From NCBI RefSeq assembly GCF_035046505.1, contig NC_089822.1, forward strand, positions 113,911,307 through 113,975,306: DNA of 64,000 bases. The letters are read 5' to 3'. Shown here piece after piece: positions 27,801 through 39,800 of this stretch (its first letter is position 1; each line of letters begins with the position of its first letter). Source of the stretch: Tiliqua scincoides. Its lineage: Eukaryota; Chordata; Lepidosauria; Squamata; Scincidae. Below the pieces are notes generated by a model. It saw only the letters and a list, made by a program, of their open reading frames with translations. It was not told the DNA's origin and did not search any database. The translations under genes and the position numbers were made by a program.

Positions 27801-30800
27801 TTTGGTCAAAGTAAACATGAACCGGAGTGACTCCATTAGATTAGTCTCACACAAGAGGAGAGGAGATGCTTAGAAGTTTTCTGTTGAAGCGTTACATTCA
27901 AACCCAGAAACAGGTCAAGCTGAGTGGCTCTACTTCTATTTTTTGCAGATAATTTTAATGCCTGAGAGTCTCCAGTGTTAATGTTTTCTGTTACCAGTGC
28001 CAGATGTTTCCTACTTTGCTGGCCCTCATGAACCCACTGGCTCAGAGGCAGAAGTGCAGTGCCTGCTATTTGCATTGATAAATTTTACCATGCAAGACTA
28101 GAGGTTAGCTTTGGCATCATTAGTCCTGTTCCTGTGCAACCAAAAAGACTAAATGTTTTTATATCTTGCTTTTCTTTCACGACACTGACCTACATGGAGG
28201 TTCCAAGACAGTCTCCCATCCAGGCACTGACTAGACCTGCTTTCCTTCAGCAAGGCAACTTCTAAAGCCTTAAAATGAAAAATGAAGGCCTTTCCCCAAA
28301 AAATCAGAATGACCTTCTAAGGCCTCCTGGAGAAGATCTCCTTAGAAGGCCTCAGACGCAACTAGAGCACATTCAGACACAACCAGTCACATTTGGAGGA
28401 AGTGGGGGGTTGTCCTGGAAGGTGTGCCCCATGGTGGCACACCTTCCAGCTACACCACTGGAACTATTCCGTCCCTCCTGGCTTTTCAGCAAGGGCTTGA
28501 AATATACTTGTTTTGTCTGGCATTTAGTTGATGGGTGGATGCTTCCCCTTTGCACCTCTGCAATTGTGCTGTGGCTTGACTGCTTCCCTGAATTATTTTG
28601 TTTCCCTCCAATGGGTTGAAGATGTATGTTGGGTTTTTGACTTTGTTTTAATGTTCTTAATTTTTAGTGTTTAATGTTAAAATTAATGTTTTAATGCTTT
28701 GTTTTGATTTTTTTACTTATTGTTGTGATACATTTTGCATTTATTATGGAGCTCTCTAAGCCAACTTGGGCATTTGCTTCAGTATGGGAAAGGCAGGCCA
28801 TAAATGTTTCCAAATAAATAAATAAATATTTAGAACTAGTAGACATTATCCACCACACCCCAGAAGTAGCTGCATTTCAGACAACTATGATCTTCCTCCC
28901 AAATAATGAAAGATTATCAACTGAACAAGAAATGCCACTGCAAGGACAACAAAGGCCCAAAAATACACTGTTGAAGAAAACAGAGAAATTATTACCTGTG
29001 ATCACAAATAAAATAGTTGGCGACCTTCAGTCTCGAAAGACTATGGTGTAAGCCTACAGCACCCGGTATTCCCAGGCAGTCTCCCATCCAAGTACTAACC
29101 AGGCCTGACCCTGCTTAGCTTCTAAGATCAGACGAGATCAGACATGCGCAGGGTAAAACCCAACAAAACTTGGATATATGAAAAGGATGTAACATATTTG
29201 GGGAAAAATTGTAACCAGACTTGGAAATCAGTGAGCAAAGAATTGCTGATCAATGTTGATTTAAAGGGATAGCAGAAAGCCAATGATTTCCTCCACTGAA
29301 ACTGGTAAAAAAAAAAAAAAAAGAGCTCAGACAAGCATTAGAAGACCTGAACAGAGAAGTGGAAGAAAATGATGGCACAACCCAAAGCAGTGTGCACACC
29401 AGCACAGCACCAGTGCTTGATCTTGCAAAAGTGCTGTAAAGCACTTGACGACAGCATTGCAGCTGCCAATCCTGGTGTGGAGGCCTACGGCAGCCTGTGT
29501 GTGCCAGCAAAAGGAGCAGCACATGTTGGATGTGGTACGTTCTGCACTGAGTGGCGTGGGGGTGGGGAAAGGGCAGAGGTGTAATGGGGTGGACAGGGCA
29601 CTCACCAGGATGTGAGCAAGTCAGGCCTGGAAAGGGGCAGGATCAGCAGCAGCGGTGAGCACTGCATCCTATCCCTCTGTTTCTGGGCCCAATCCATCAC
29701 CATGAGTGCATGCGGACTTGCACCAGCTATGTAGCTTGTGCAGATCTGGGTAGACATGTTGCATGGGCTGGGGCTTTCACCAGGACAAGGAGACGAACTT
29801 CCCTTTACCTTGGGGAGATCTCCAGCCTGCAAAATTCCCCCACAGGATACAGCCCAGGCAACACTGGCCCAGCTGCATTCAAGTGGGAGAATTTGCACTA
29901 GATTGGGCTGTGATGCAACAAACCTGGAGGAAATGAAGCAACGGTACAGTCTAGCAGCGGTGATAACACAAGATCTCGGGTATGAAATAAACAATCCCAC
30001 CAAAAAACAGCAAAGCACTGTGCTGAAATGGAAAATCAGACTGCAAAAGAAAATCAACAAATTACAGTGCAATCCTATCTTGCGCTGGAACAGACATGCC
30101 AGGAGGCCTGCGCTGTATTCAGCAAAAGATAGGGGCCCAAAGTGGCTCAGCTGGAGGCAAGGGGAAACTCTTCCCCTTACCTCTGGGTAAGCCACTGCAG
30201 CCCCAATGGGTCTCATCAGACTTGCGCCACCTGCAGAGGTGGTATAAATCAGAGGAGAGGGGAGCGGCTTGCAGCATAAGAACATAAAGAACAGCCCCAC
30301 TGGATCAGGCCATAGGCCCATCTAGTCCAGCTTCCTGTATCTCACAGCGGTCCACCAAATGCCCCAGGGAGCACACCAGATAACAAGAGACCTCATCCTG
30401 GTGCCCTCCCTTGCATCTGGCCTTCTGACATAGCCCATTTCTAAAATCAGGAGGTTGCACATACGCATCATGGCTTGTAACCCGTAATGGATTTTTCCTC
30501 CAGAAACTTGTCCAACCCCCTTTTAAAGGCGTCCAGGCCAGACGCCATCACCACATCCTGCGGCAAGGAGTTCCACAGACCAACCACACACTGAGTAAAG
30601 AAATATTTTCTTTTGTCCTAACTCCCAACACTCAATTTTAGTGGATGTCCCCTGGTTCTGGTGTTATGTGAGAGTGTAAAGAGCATCTCTCTATCCACTC
30701 TGTCCATCCCCTGCATAATTTTGTATGTCTCAATCATGTCCCCCCTGAGGTGCCTCTTTTCTAGGCTGAAAAGGCCCAAACACCATAGCCTTTCCTCATA

Positions 30801-33800
30801 AGGAAGGTGCCCCAGCCCAGTAATCATTAGTCGCTCTCTTTTGCACCTTTTCCATTTCCACTATGTCTTTTTTGACATGTGGCGACCAGAACTGGACACA
30901 ATACTCCAGGTGTGGCCTTTACCATCAATTTGTACAACGGCATTATAATATTAGCCATTTTGTTCTCAATACCTTTTCTAATGATCCCAAGCATAGAATT
31001 GGCCTTCTTTACTGCCGCCGCACATTGGGTCGACACTTTCATCGACCTGTCCACCACCACCCCAAGATCTCTCTCCTGATCTGTCACAGATAGCTCAGAA
31101 CCCATCAGCCTATATGTGAAGTTTTGATTTTTTGCCCCAATGTGCATGACCTTACACTTACTGACATTGAAGCGCATCTGCCATTTTGCTGCCCATTCTG
31201 CCAGTCTGGAGAGATCCTTCTGGAGCTCCTCACAATCACGTCTGGTCTTCACCACTCGAAAAATTTGGTGTCATCTGCAAACTTTGCCACCTCACTGCTC
31301 AACCCTGTCTCCAGGTCATTTATGGTTGAAGAGCACTGGTCCCAGGACAGATCCTTGGGGCACACCGCTTTTCACTTCTCTCCTTTGTGAAAATTGCCCA
31401 TTGACACCCACTCTCTGTTTCCTGGTCTTCAACCAGTTCTCAATCCATAAGAGGACCTGTCCTCTAATTCCCTGACTGTGGAGTTTTTTCAGTAGCCTTT
31501 GGTGAGGGATCGTGTTGAACGCCTTCTGAAAATTCAGATATATAATGTCCACGGGTTCTCCCGCATCCACATGCCTGTTGACCTTTTCAAAGAATTCTAT
31601 AAGGTTTGTGAGGCAGGACTTGCCCTTACAGAAGCCATGCTGCTTCTCCCTCAGCAAGGCCTGTTCGTCTATGTGTTTTGAGATTCTTTCTTTGATGAGG
31701 CATTCCACCATCTTACCCGGTATAGATGTTAGGCTGACTGGCCTATAGTTTCCTGGGTCCCCCCTCTTTCCCTTTTTAAAGATAGGCGTGACATTTGCTA
31801 TCCTCCAATCTTCTGGCACCGTGGCCGTTTTGAGGGACAAGTTGCATATCTTAGTCAAGATATCAGCAACTTCATTCTTCAATTCCTTAATAACTCTTGG
31901 GTGGATGCCATCAGGGCCCGGTGACTTATTGATCTTTAATTTATCAATGAGGTCTGAAACATCTTCTCTTTTAACCTCTATCTGACCTAACTCCTCGGTC
32001 AGGAGGGGCCGTTCGGGCAGCGGTATCTGCCCAAGGTCTTCTGCCGTGAACACAAATGCAAAGAACTCATTTAAATTCTCTGCCATCTCTAAGTCTTCTT
32101 TTATCTCCCCTTTCCCTCCCTCACCATCCAGAGGGCCAACCGTTTCTCTGGCGGGTTTCCTGCTTCTAACATATTTGAAGAAGCTTTTATTATTCCCCTT
32201 AATGTTGCTGGCCATGCGTTCCTCATAGTCTTGCTTGGCCTCCCATATCACCGCCTTATATTTCTTTTGCCACAGTTTATGTTCCTTTTTATTCTCCTCA
32301 TTAGGGGAAGACTTCCATTTATGGAAAGAAGCTTCCTTGCCCTTTACAGCCTCTCCGCACTGCTCAGGAACGGGAACTAGGATCTGGCATATCTGCAGGG
32401 TCCCAGGCCTGCCTCTTGCTCCCTATCTGAGGGCACCAGGATGAGGTCTCTTGTTATCTGGTGTGCTCCCTGGGGCATTTGGTGGGCCGCTGTGAGATAC
32501 AGGAAACTGGACTAGATGGGCCTATGGCCTGATCCAGTGGGGCTGTTCTTATGTTCTTATCTGCTCCCAGGACCGCCTTCTGCCCACCTTCTCCCACCAC
32601 CCTGGAGCGCCTCCCTCCCGCCACCTCCCTGCCCTCCCCAGACCCCTGTGTTGGCCTACGCAACCTACCTTGGGCAAACGGGCGCGGAGGCTGGATGCAG
32701 CCTCTGTGCACTGGTGCAGCTTGCTCCTAAGGAGGCACAAACATGCTTTACGGCGTGTTTGCAACCCTCTTGGTCCAACACAAGGGACTTGCACCAGCCC
32801 AAGTGCACTTTAGGATTGTGCCTTTAAGAAGAGATGCCAGCAAGCTTAAAGACACAAAGGAAAAGAAGCTGAAGAATGAAAGGACCAGAAAGGAACTGAC
32901 AGAAAGATACAAGCTTGATATTTTTAAAAAATCAAAGAGACTTGAGAATCAGTAAAACAGCATATTGTGGCAACATCAAAGAAAACTGCAAGATATGAAG
33001 CACGAATTATACAATTCAGACAGAACCAACTCTTCCAGGCAAACCAGAAACGTTGTTATCAAAGCACTAACGGAGATGTTTCTGGAAGTGCTGAAGAACC
33101 AAACGAAGAAGAACTGGTACAATTTCGAACCGATCTATGGGGCAACACAAAGGATTATATAACAATGGGGCAACCTAGATAAATGATACTGAAGCTGAAG
33201 TAAGGCAGAACTGACATGCAAAACTTAGTAATAACAAGGAAATTAGTTGGAAAATGAGGAAAGAAGGTAAAGAACTGGACAGCTCCAGGAACTGATGACG
33301 TCCACGGTTTTTGGCTGAAGCCCTTGACATGTCTGCATGAAAGCATTGCCAAGCAATTGAATGTCATACTTCAGGGAGGAAACACTGGCAAATGGTTGAC
33401 AACTTGCAAAACATACCACTTAGGATACAATCCTAACCTATTTTCCAGCACTGACATAAGGACAATGCAGCTCCGAGGTAAGGGAACAAACACTCCCTTA
33501 CTTTGAGAAGGCCTCTGTGACTGCCCCCTAACTGCTTGATGCAGCACATGCCCCATTGGCACAGCTATGCCAGTGCTGGAAAGTTGATTAGGATTTGGGC
33601 CTTAATGAAAGACCCAGGAAAAGAAGAAAAGTATCTCATTACTTATCTACCACCACATTCGTGCTCTTGGAATAATAGCAGATGCGATGCAAGACCACCT
33701 TGAGAAGAATAAATGACTGCCAGACAAACAGAAATTGAAGAAATTCTCAGGACACAAAAGATCAGCTCTGATAAACAAGATAGTAGAATACAGAAAGAGA

Positions 33801-36800
33801 AGGAAAACAAACCCCCATTTAGCCTGGATTGATTACAAGAAAGCATTCAACTCATTGCCCCATAGCTGGATGCAAAATGCTTGGAAACAACTGGAATTAA
33901 GATGAAAGGATGGAAGACTGAATTAGTGGTAAATGGTGAAAAGTTGGGCTAGCCACCCAGTTCACCACAAATCCCAGTGTGGCAATGAAGCAACACTGGT
34001 GTGGGCTCCGCTAAATGTTGTGAGGGAGTTTTGTAGAGGTAAGCCCCTGCAGACCCAGTAGGTTAACTCAGACCTGCTCTATGGTTGGCGCAAGTACATG
34101 CTGACCGGGGAAGACAGATAAGGCCCAGGAAGGGGATCAGGATTTGGTGCGCACTGCCACTGCCGAACTGGCTCCCCTACTAAGCCTGATATGCCTTCTT
34201 CCCCACCCTGTCACTGCCTCATTCCGCCCACTGAAACATTAGTCTGCACAAATGATTGTCTGTGGTGTTTTGTCTTATCTGAACTGTGAAACCATAGTTA
34301 TAGCCAGCATTCTGGTTTCCACTATGTATGAGACAGAAGCCAATTGATAGACCTGAATATTGCGTGGATGGAAAACGGAAGCAGCTGCAAACATGGTTTG
34401 CCTGTTGTACTTGGAGAAGCTCAAAGCACAGCTTCCATTTGAAATTATGGATTCAAGCCCTCTGAGAAAGTAGGCCCACAAAAGCTCCTGCCACAATATA
34501 TTCACTCAACTTGAAGATGATGCAAGATGTTGCTGTTTTTGCTGCAATAACTAATGCAGTCACCCCTTGGGAATTCTACCTAACAAAAACTTGCCTGAAC
34601 AAAAACATATTTCTGCTTTAGTTGCTGGCTTCATTCAAAGCCTGACACACCAAACGATTGGTATTTGGTGCCTTGCTGGTCTCTTCCCAGGACAGATTAA
34701 TCAGTGTGCCATAAGAGCAGGGTGTGTGGGACTTTGAGCATGGAGATTTGGGCTTCGAATCCTTACTTGGTTCTGGGTAACTTTGGATCAGTCACTAATT
34801 CTCAGCCTAACCTACCTGGCTATGAAGTTATAGTAAGATAACGCTATGTTAACCTGTTGCCCTGAGTTACTTGGTGAAAGGGCATGCTATGATTTGATTA
34901 AGTGAAACCAAGTGAGTTTTAACAAGGTGCCCTGCCTTTGAATGGCCCTGATCTTGGTGTCAGAGCCACCACAGCCTGGCAGGACTCAGGGTTTGTCTCC
35001 AGGTAACCTAGCAGAGAAGTTTAACAAACACTGGCTTATTTTTCAGTTTCTCTAGGGACACGAAAGACTAACAGATATTAAGGGGTGACAGAAAAATAAT
35101 CATGCAGCCTCACAGCTCAGTATGTGTGGTGCAAAATGAATGGAAAGATTGGATTGCTATTTCTTCTGCACGATACATGGTGATAGAGGGAAGAAAAAAT
35201 TGTTTAGATTATTGAAAATATATTCAAAATGAAGACCACTAAATTGAAATTCTGTGCACACTGTATGCAGTTTATAGTGCAAGCCTAGTTGTATCTACTC
35301 AAAAGTAAGCACCACTGAGTTCAATGGAACTTACTGCCAGAGAAATGTCCACAGGATCGCAGCCTATCTGTGTTTGCTCAGATGTTCCACTGAGTTCAAC
35401 TGGACTTTCTCCCAAGTAAACATGAAGAGGACTGCAACCCTAGAAAAACATCTTACCTACAGGGCAGCTAAATTTGCAACAGCAGCACAATACAGGAAGA
35501 CAAGGTTTGCGGAAATAAACGTTGCAAATTGTAAATGATCTTATTGAGGTTTTGGTTATCAACCCTCCCTTTCAGAGGGCTTGATATAGCCTCTTTTATT
35601 ACGCCTTTACCTTACTGTTAACAAAATATCTTGTGTGGCCAATTCTCATATATTTTACTCTGATTTCACTGTGTTGCTGTTTGGTTAGAAAATAAATGAG
35701 CTGCTTTATTAACTCTCCGACAGGGTGGTAGCAGTTGTTGTCGCTTAAGGACACTTATGCATGCACCCGAATACTGTGTGGCATCATAACATCATGGTGT
35801 TGCCCTGAGTACCAAATGCCCTGGGTACGCCTCAAACTAGTGAGACTGTGCTCTGAACTGGGAAGGAAGTTATCAGGGGTTTATTATCTGGTTTAAGAGC
35901 TATTTTATAATGCAATCACCTGTGTTTTGCTTTCCTCCTTGTTTCACTTCTCCACCCTCTTTCTTTTTTCCTGCTTCTTTCAGAGTGTCCTTTTGTCTAT
36001 TCTATGTCTCCTAGTGACCCATTTCACAGAATGACCACTGCTTCTAGTGTTGTGAGAGAGGGAGAAAAACTTCTCTCTCTCTCTCATTTTATACCGTTTT
36101 CCCCAAAATAAGACCTAACCCGAAAATAAGACCTAGTGTGTTTTTTGAGAATTGCTGAAATATAAGACCCACCCCGAAAATAAGACCTAGTTGTGATCAG
36201 GGCCGGGACGGGGGGAAGGTGTCCTCGGGCAGGGGCAGGTGGACAACGTGACCGGGAATGCTGCACTCCTGTACACGCCACCTAGAAAGCGCCTGCTGTG
36301 CTACCTTGGGCAGAGGACGCTGAGGAGGAGCTGAGGTGGGAAGCAGCAAGTGAGGCAACCCTGCCTAACAGGCTCTGAGGCTTTCCACACCTTCCAGGGA
36401 GTAAGTCCCATTAACTATAAAGGGACTGACTTCTGAAAAAAAAATAAGACCTACCCTGAAAATAAGACCTAGTGTGTTTTTTTTTGAGCTCCCCAAAATA
36501 TGACAGTGTCTTATTTTCGGGGAAACATAGGTAAGTCTCAATCATGTCCCCACCTTAAGCCATTTCTGTCCAACTTTGAATATAAGCAACAGGGATCAAA
36601 TGTATACACCTGTAGGCTGGGCAGAAACGGGTTAATTGCCTTTTCTCCAAACTAAAAAGCCCAAAATGCTGCAGCTTTACCTCAAAAGGAAGATGTGCCA
36701 GCCCTCTGATTACTTTTTGTTGCTCTCTTTTGTACCTTCTCTAGCTCTGCAATAACCTTCATGAGGTGTGGTGACTACAACTGTCATTGTATTTTAATTG

Positions 36801-39800
36801 TAGTTGCACCATGGATTTATACAGGGGCAATATAGTACAGTACTACCACTACCAACCTTATTCTCAATCCCTTTTGTAATGACAGAATTTGTGCAAATTC
36901 TGTGCACAGAATTTGCCTTCTTCACTATTGCTGCACACTTGGTTGATATTTTCACTGAGGTCACCATGATCTCAAGATCTTTTTCCTGATTCATCAAACT
37001 CATGCCTCTCTCTATGTGTGCATGACAATGCATGCTTGCATAAAACACTTCACGCATCTGAAGTGCATCTCAGCCCACACTGAGGCTACATCAAGACCCA
37101 TGATCAAACCCATATGCTCCACATTATTTATGCCAGAATAGCTAACACCAATGGTTGTAAAAAAATGATTTCAAATCTCTAGTCCGCCCCTGAGGACAGT
37201 GTATTGAAAATGATGGTGGGGAGAGGAATCAACCCTAGTATCATGCCCCTGATTGCAATCACATTGTGGTAGTCAAAGAATGGCACAGGGACAACAAATC
37301 TGTGTTAAACTACAGTAGATAATCGCCTATAGTATGTGACATTTTTGCCAAGTAATCAAGTTCAAATTATCACTTCCCTTATCTCTGGGTCAATCAGAGG
37401 GCAGAGCCTTTCAACTCTGAACAGTTTCCTTTCTCAAGGGCAGACAGGCGCCAAGTTTCTCAAGCAGCAGGCAGGCACAGCTCCTTAAAAGCAATTTGTT
37501 AACCTTTTATTCTCCTTCCTTCTGCTGCAGCCTGGTTCCGCTTGGCAAATGCTTGCAAAGCAGGTCTGTTTTTTGAAACACCAGGATGGGACCCTCCTTC
37601 CCAGGCTACAATTCAGTGCACTATTACTTCAGAATAATACCCACGGAAAGCAGTGGGTCTACTTCTGAGTAAAAAGGGCTGCAAATATATGCAGCTGCAT
37701 CTCTCTGCTGTGAATTGAATTGCACACTCCCAGTTATGTGTTATATGTTGTATGTAGAGCTTCTGGCTTAACACACCAGACACCTTAAAGGTGGATTTGA
37801 TTCCTGGTTCTCCTGCAGTGGTTCCCAACCTTTTTCACTTGCATATCCCTTGGCAGCCCATTTCCATAAATTGTACCCTTCCTATTAGCAAAATGTTTGT
37901 AATTAGTAAGACAAGCCCTCATCTCCTCCATATGAAAGCCCAGACTTCATGTATTCATCAGATATTTTCTCTTTTCATCTGTCTGAAGAACAGAAGACTC
38001 TGCCTTTGCACTGTTTTGCACCAGAAGTGTGCTGAGAAATTCTGAGTGATTGATCACTTTCCATATTATGTTTCAGCTTTTTTACTGTGCGGGTTTTCAA
38101 TCACTGGTTCATAGATGAACTGATGATAAAAAACTAGCTATTGATGGGGCTTTCACAGCCAACTAGCTACCTCCCTTCCTGCCTTGCTGGTCCTTGCAAG
38201 GCATTCTTGTCTTGCAAGGCATTCTGGAGCAAGAGAGTTTGTAAAATGTGCAAAGCCTGCACCTGCCTTTTTCTACCATTATTCCATTCTTTTTCAAGTA
38301 CCCCTTAAAGGTTCTGTTGAGTGTCCCTGGGAGTACATGAATACCAGGTTGGGAACCACTGTTTTACTGGTATGTTGTTTACAGTGCACTTACTCTTATA
38401 GTGCTTATAAAAAGGTGATGAAGACCAGAATTTTAAAAGAATAAAAATGTATCTTATGATCTTTTACTATGTTTTTAATAAATTAGAGACTACAGTTCTT
38501 AGGTAAAAATTAGTGGTGGGTTATTTTTCAGGATCTGGCGTCGAGTAAAATCAGACAAAACTATAGTCAGACACCCCCCTAAGTTTAACCCCCGAGTTAT
38601 CTGAGCGTCATAGAAAATTCCATGATTGTTGGCCCAAAACCTGCCCTCCATTTATCTGTGGGATCGACTTATAGGCGAGCTCCAATAGGCTTGAAGCTTC
38701 AATAGGCTTCAATAGCGCGCCCATTAAAAAGTGGTAATTCATCTCAAAACTGAATCTGAAATAACAATAAAAGAGAAACATTTTGTTTATGTTGTCTATT
38801 TCTAAGATTGTCTTCCCAAAACAGAAATCCTATTCCAAAACATAAATCCTATTTCTAGAGTTGTCTTCCCAAAAGGTTGACCTGAAACTTGCATGGTCTT
38901 CTTTTTAGAAAATGAGAGTTCCTGCTGTCCACTGACTTGTTTTTAAATTTACAGAGGAAAACTGCAAACTGTGGACCCTTTAACAGGTGCAACATGACCC
39001 ATCTGCATTAAGTGCTCTTGACCTGAACATTCGAACCTAGCTTGGGCAAACTGAAATCACCCAGTCAAAAATTCTTTGCAAGAATCTCAGGCACTAGCAG
39101 TTGTTATGTGGCCAACTAGAAACTTGATAGGGGTGAACAGTGGATCATGCAATCTACAATCTGTCCAGCCCTGTTTTTATGAGCATTTGAGTTCTTCACA
39201 CCTTTCTTGCTTTGGCCCTGAAATCTCTCTTCAGAGTTTAAGTAGAGTCAAGGCTTAGCCCTGGAATCAATTATCAGTGCCATGGCTAAGCCTTGTGAAT
39301 ACATGGAGTAATTATGACAGTGCCTTCAAGCATGTAAGGAGTGCTTTTCTCACACACAGATAAATACAACCAGCACTCACACACTTGAGATGGGGGGTGG
39401 GGTGGAAAAAGGCTTCTATGTTGACCTGAGGGTCAGCATTTAGAATTAAATGCTCTCTGCTAGTACCTCTCCCATCCATTATCAGGTGATGTTAGAAAGG
39501 AATGCTCTTTAATATAAAATTCACCTAGCTTTACCCACATCATGTGGAGATGCGCAAAGCAGCCAGCAAAAACCAGGGCTAGGCAAGTCCAGCGCAGCTA
39601 GACGCAAGTCGAGGCACGAGTCTCCTCTCCCATGACTCGACTCAAAAGTGAGTCCTAAGGGGGGCACTTTCCAAGTCACTCAGAGCATTTTTGCTACTTG
39701 AAAAGACTTGTGTCTCAAGTCGTTCCCTTTAAACACCTAGCCATGGAAAAAACTGGAGCTGCTGCTGGGTGTGTGTCTCTGTGTGGGGGGGAGTTCTCTT

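Larger units (their letters stand above)
30065..32822. repeat. GCAATCCTA-ended MITE split by CR1 insertions
   Basis: The left half (30065-30276) and right half (about 32346-32432 and 32564-32822) line up in order with the intact relative at 17269-17784. The gap contains a minus-strand CR1, and the right half contains a separate plus-strand CR1 tail. Confidence 0.7.
28839..33950 (+). mobile_element. R4/Dong-like LINE, shredded by later insertions
   Basis: Pieces of one plus-strand ORF lie at about 28839-29005, 29155-29400, 29905-30060, 32823-33420 and 33603-33950. Conceptual reading gives [20 protein letters not shown] near 33.0 kb and [11 protein letters not shown] followed by LPHSW near 33.8 kb, a reverse-transcriptase block of the R2/R4-Dong group. 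The pieces are separated by a 5S SINE, short inverted-repeat elements and a 2-kb CR1. Several stops and shifts show age. The first two pieces are assigned with less certainty than the last three. Confidence 0.6.
34216..36090. other. SHFL intron 1, mostly unrecognised
   Basis: Apart from the tRNA-type SINE at 34712-34905 and the two palindromic repeats at 35275-35450, no exon, RNA gene or clear repeat was recognised. Confidence 0.35.

Noticed and set aside
29602-30321. 239-codon ORF on the minus strand
   Set aside because: It runs across short inverted-repeat elements and part of a LINE. The translation has no domain features, so it is a chance frame.
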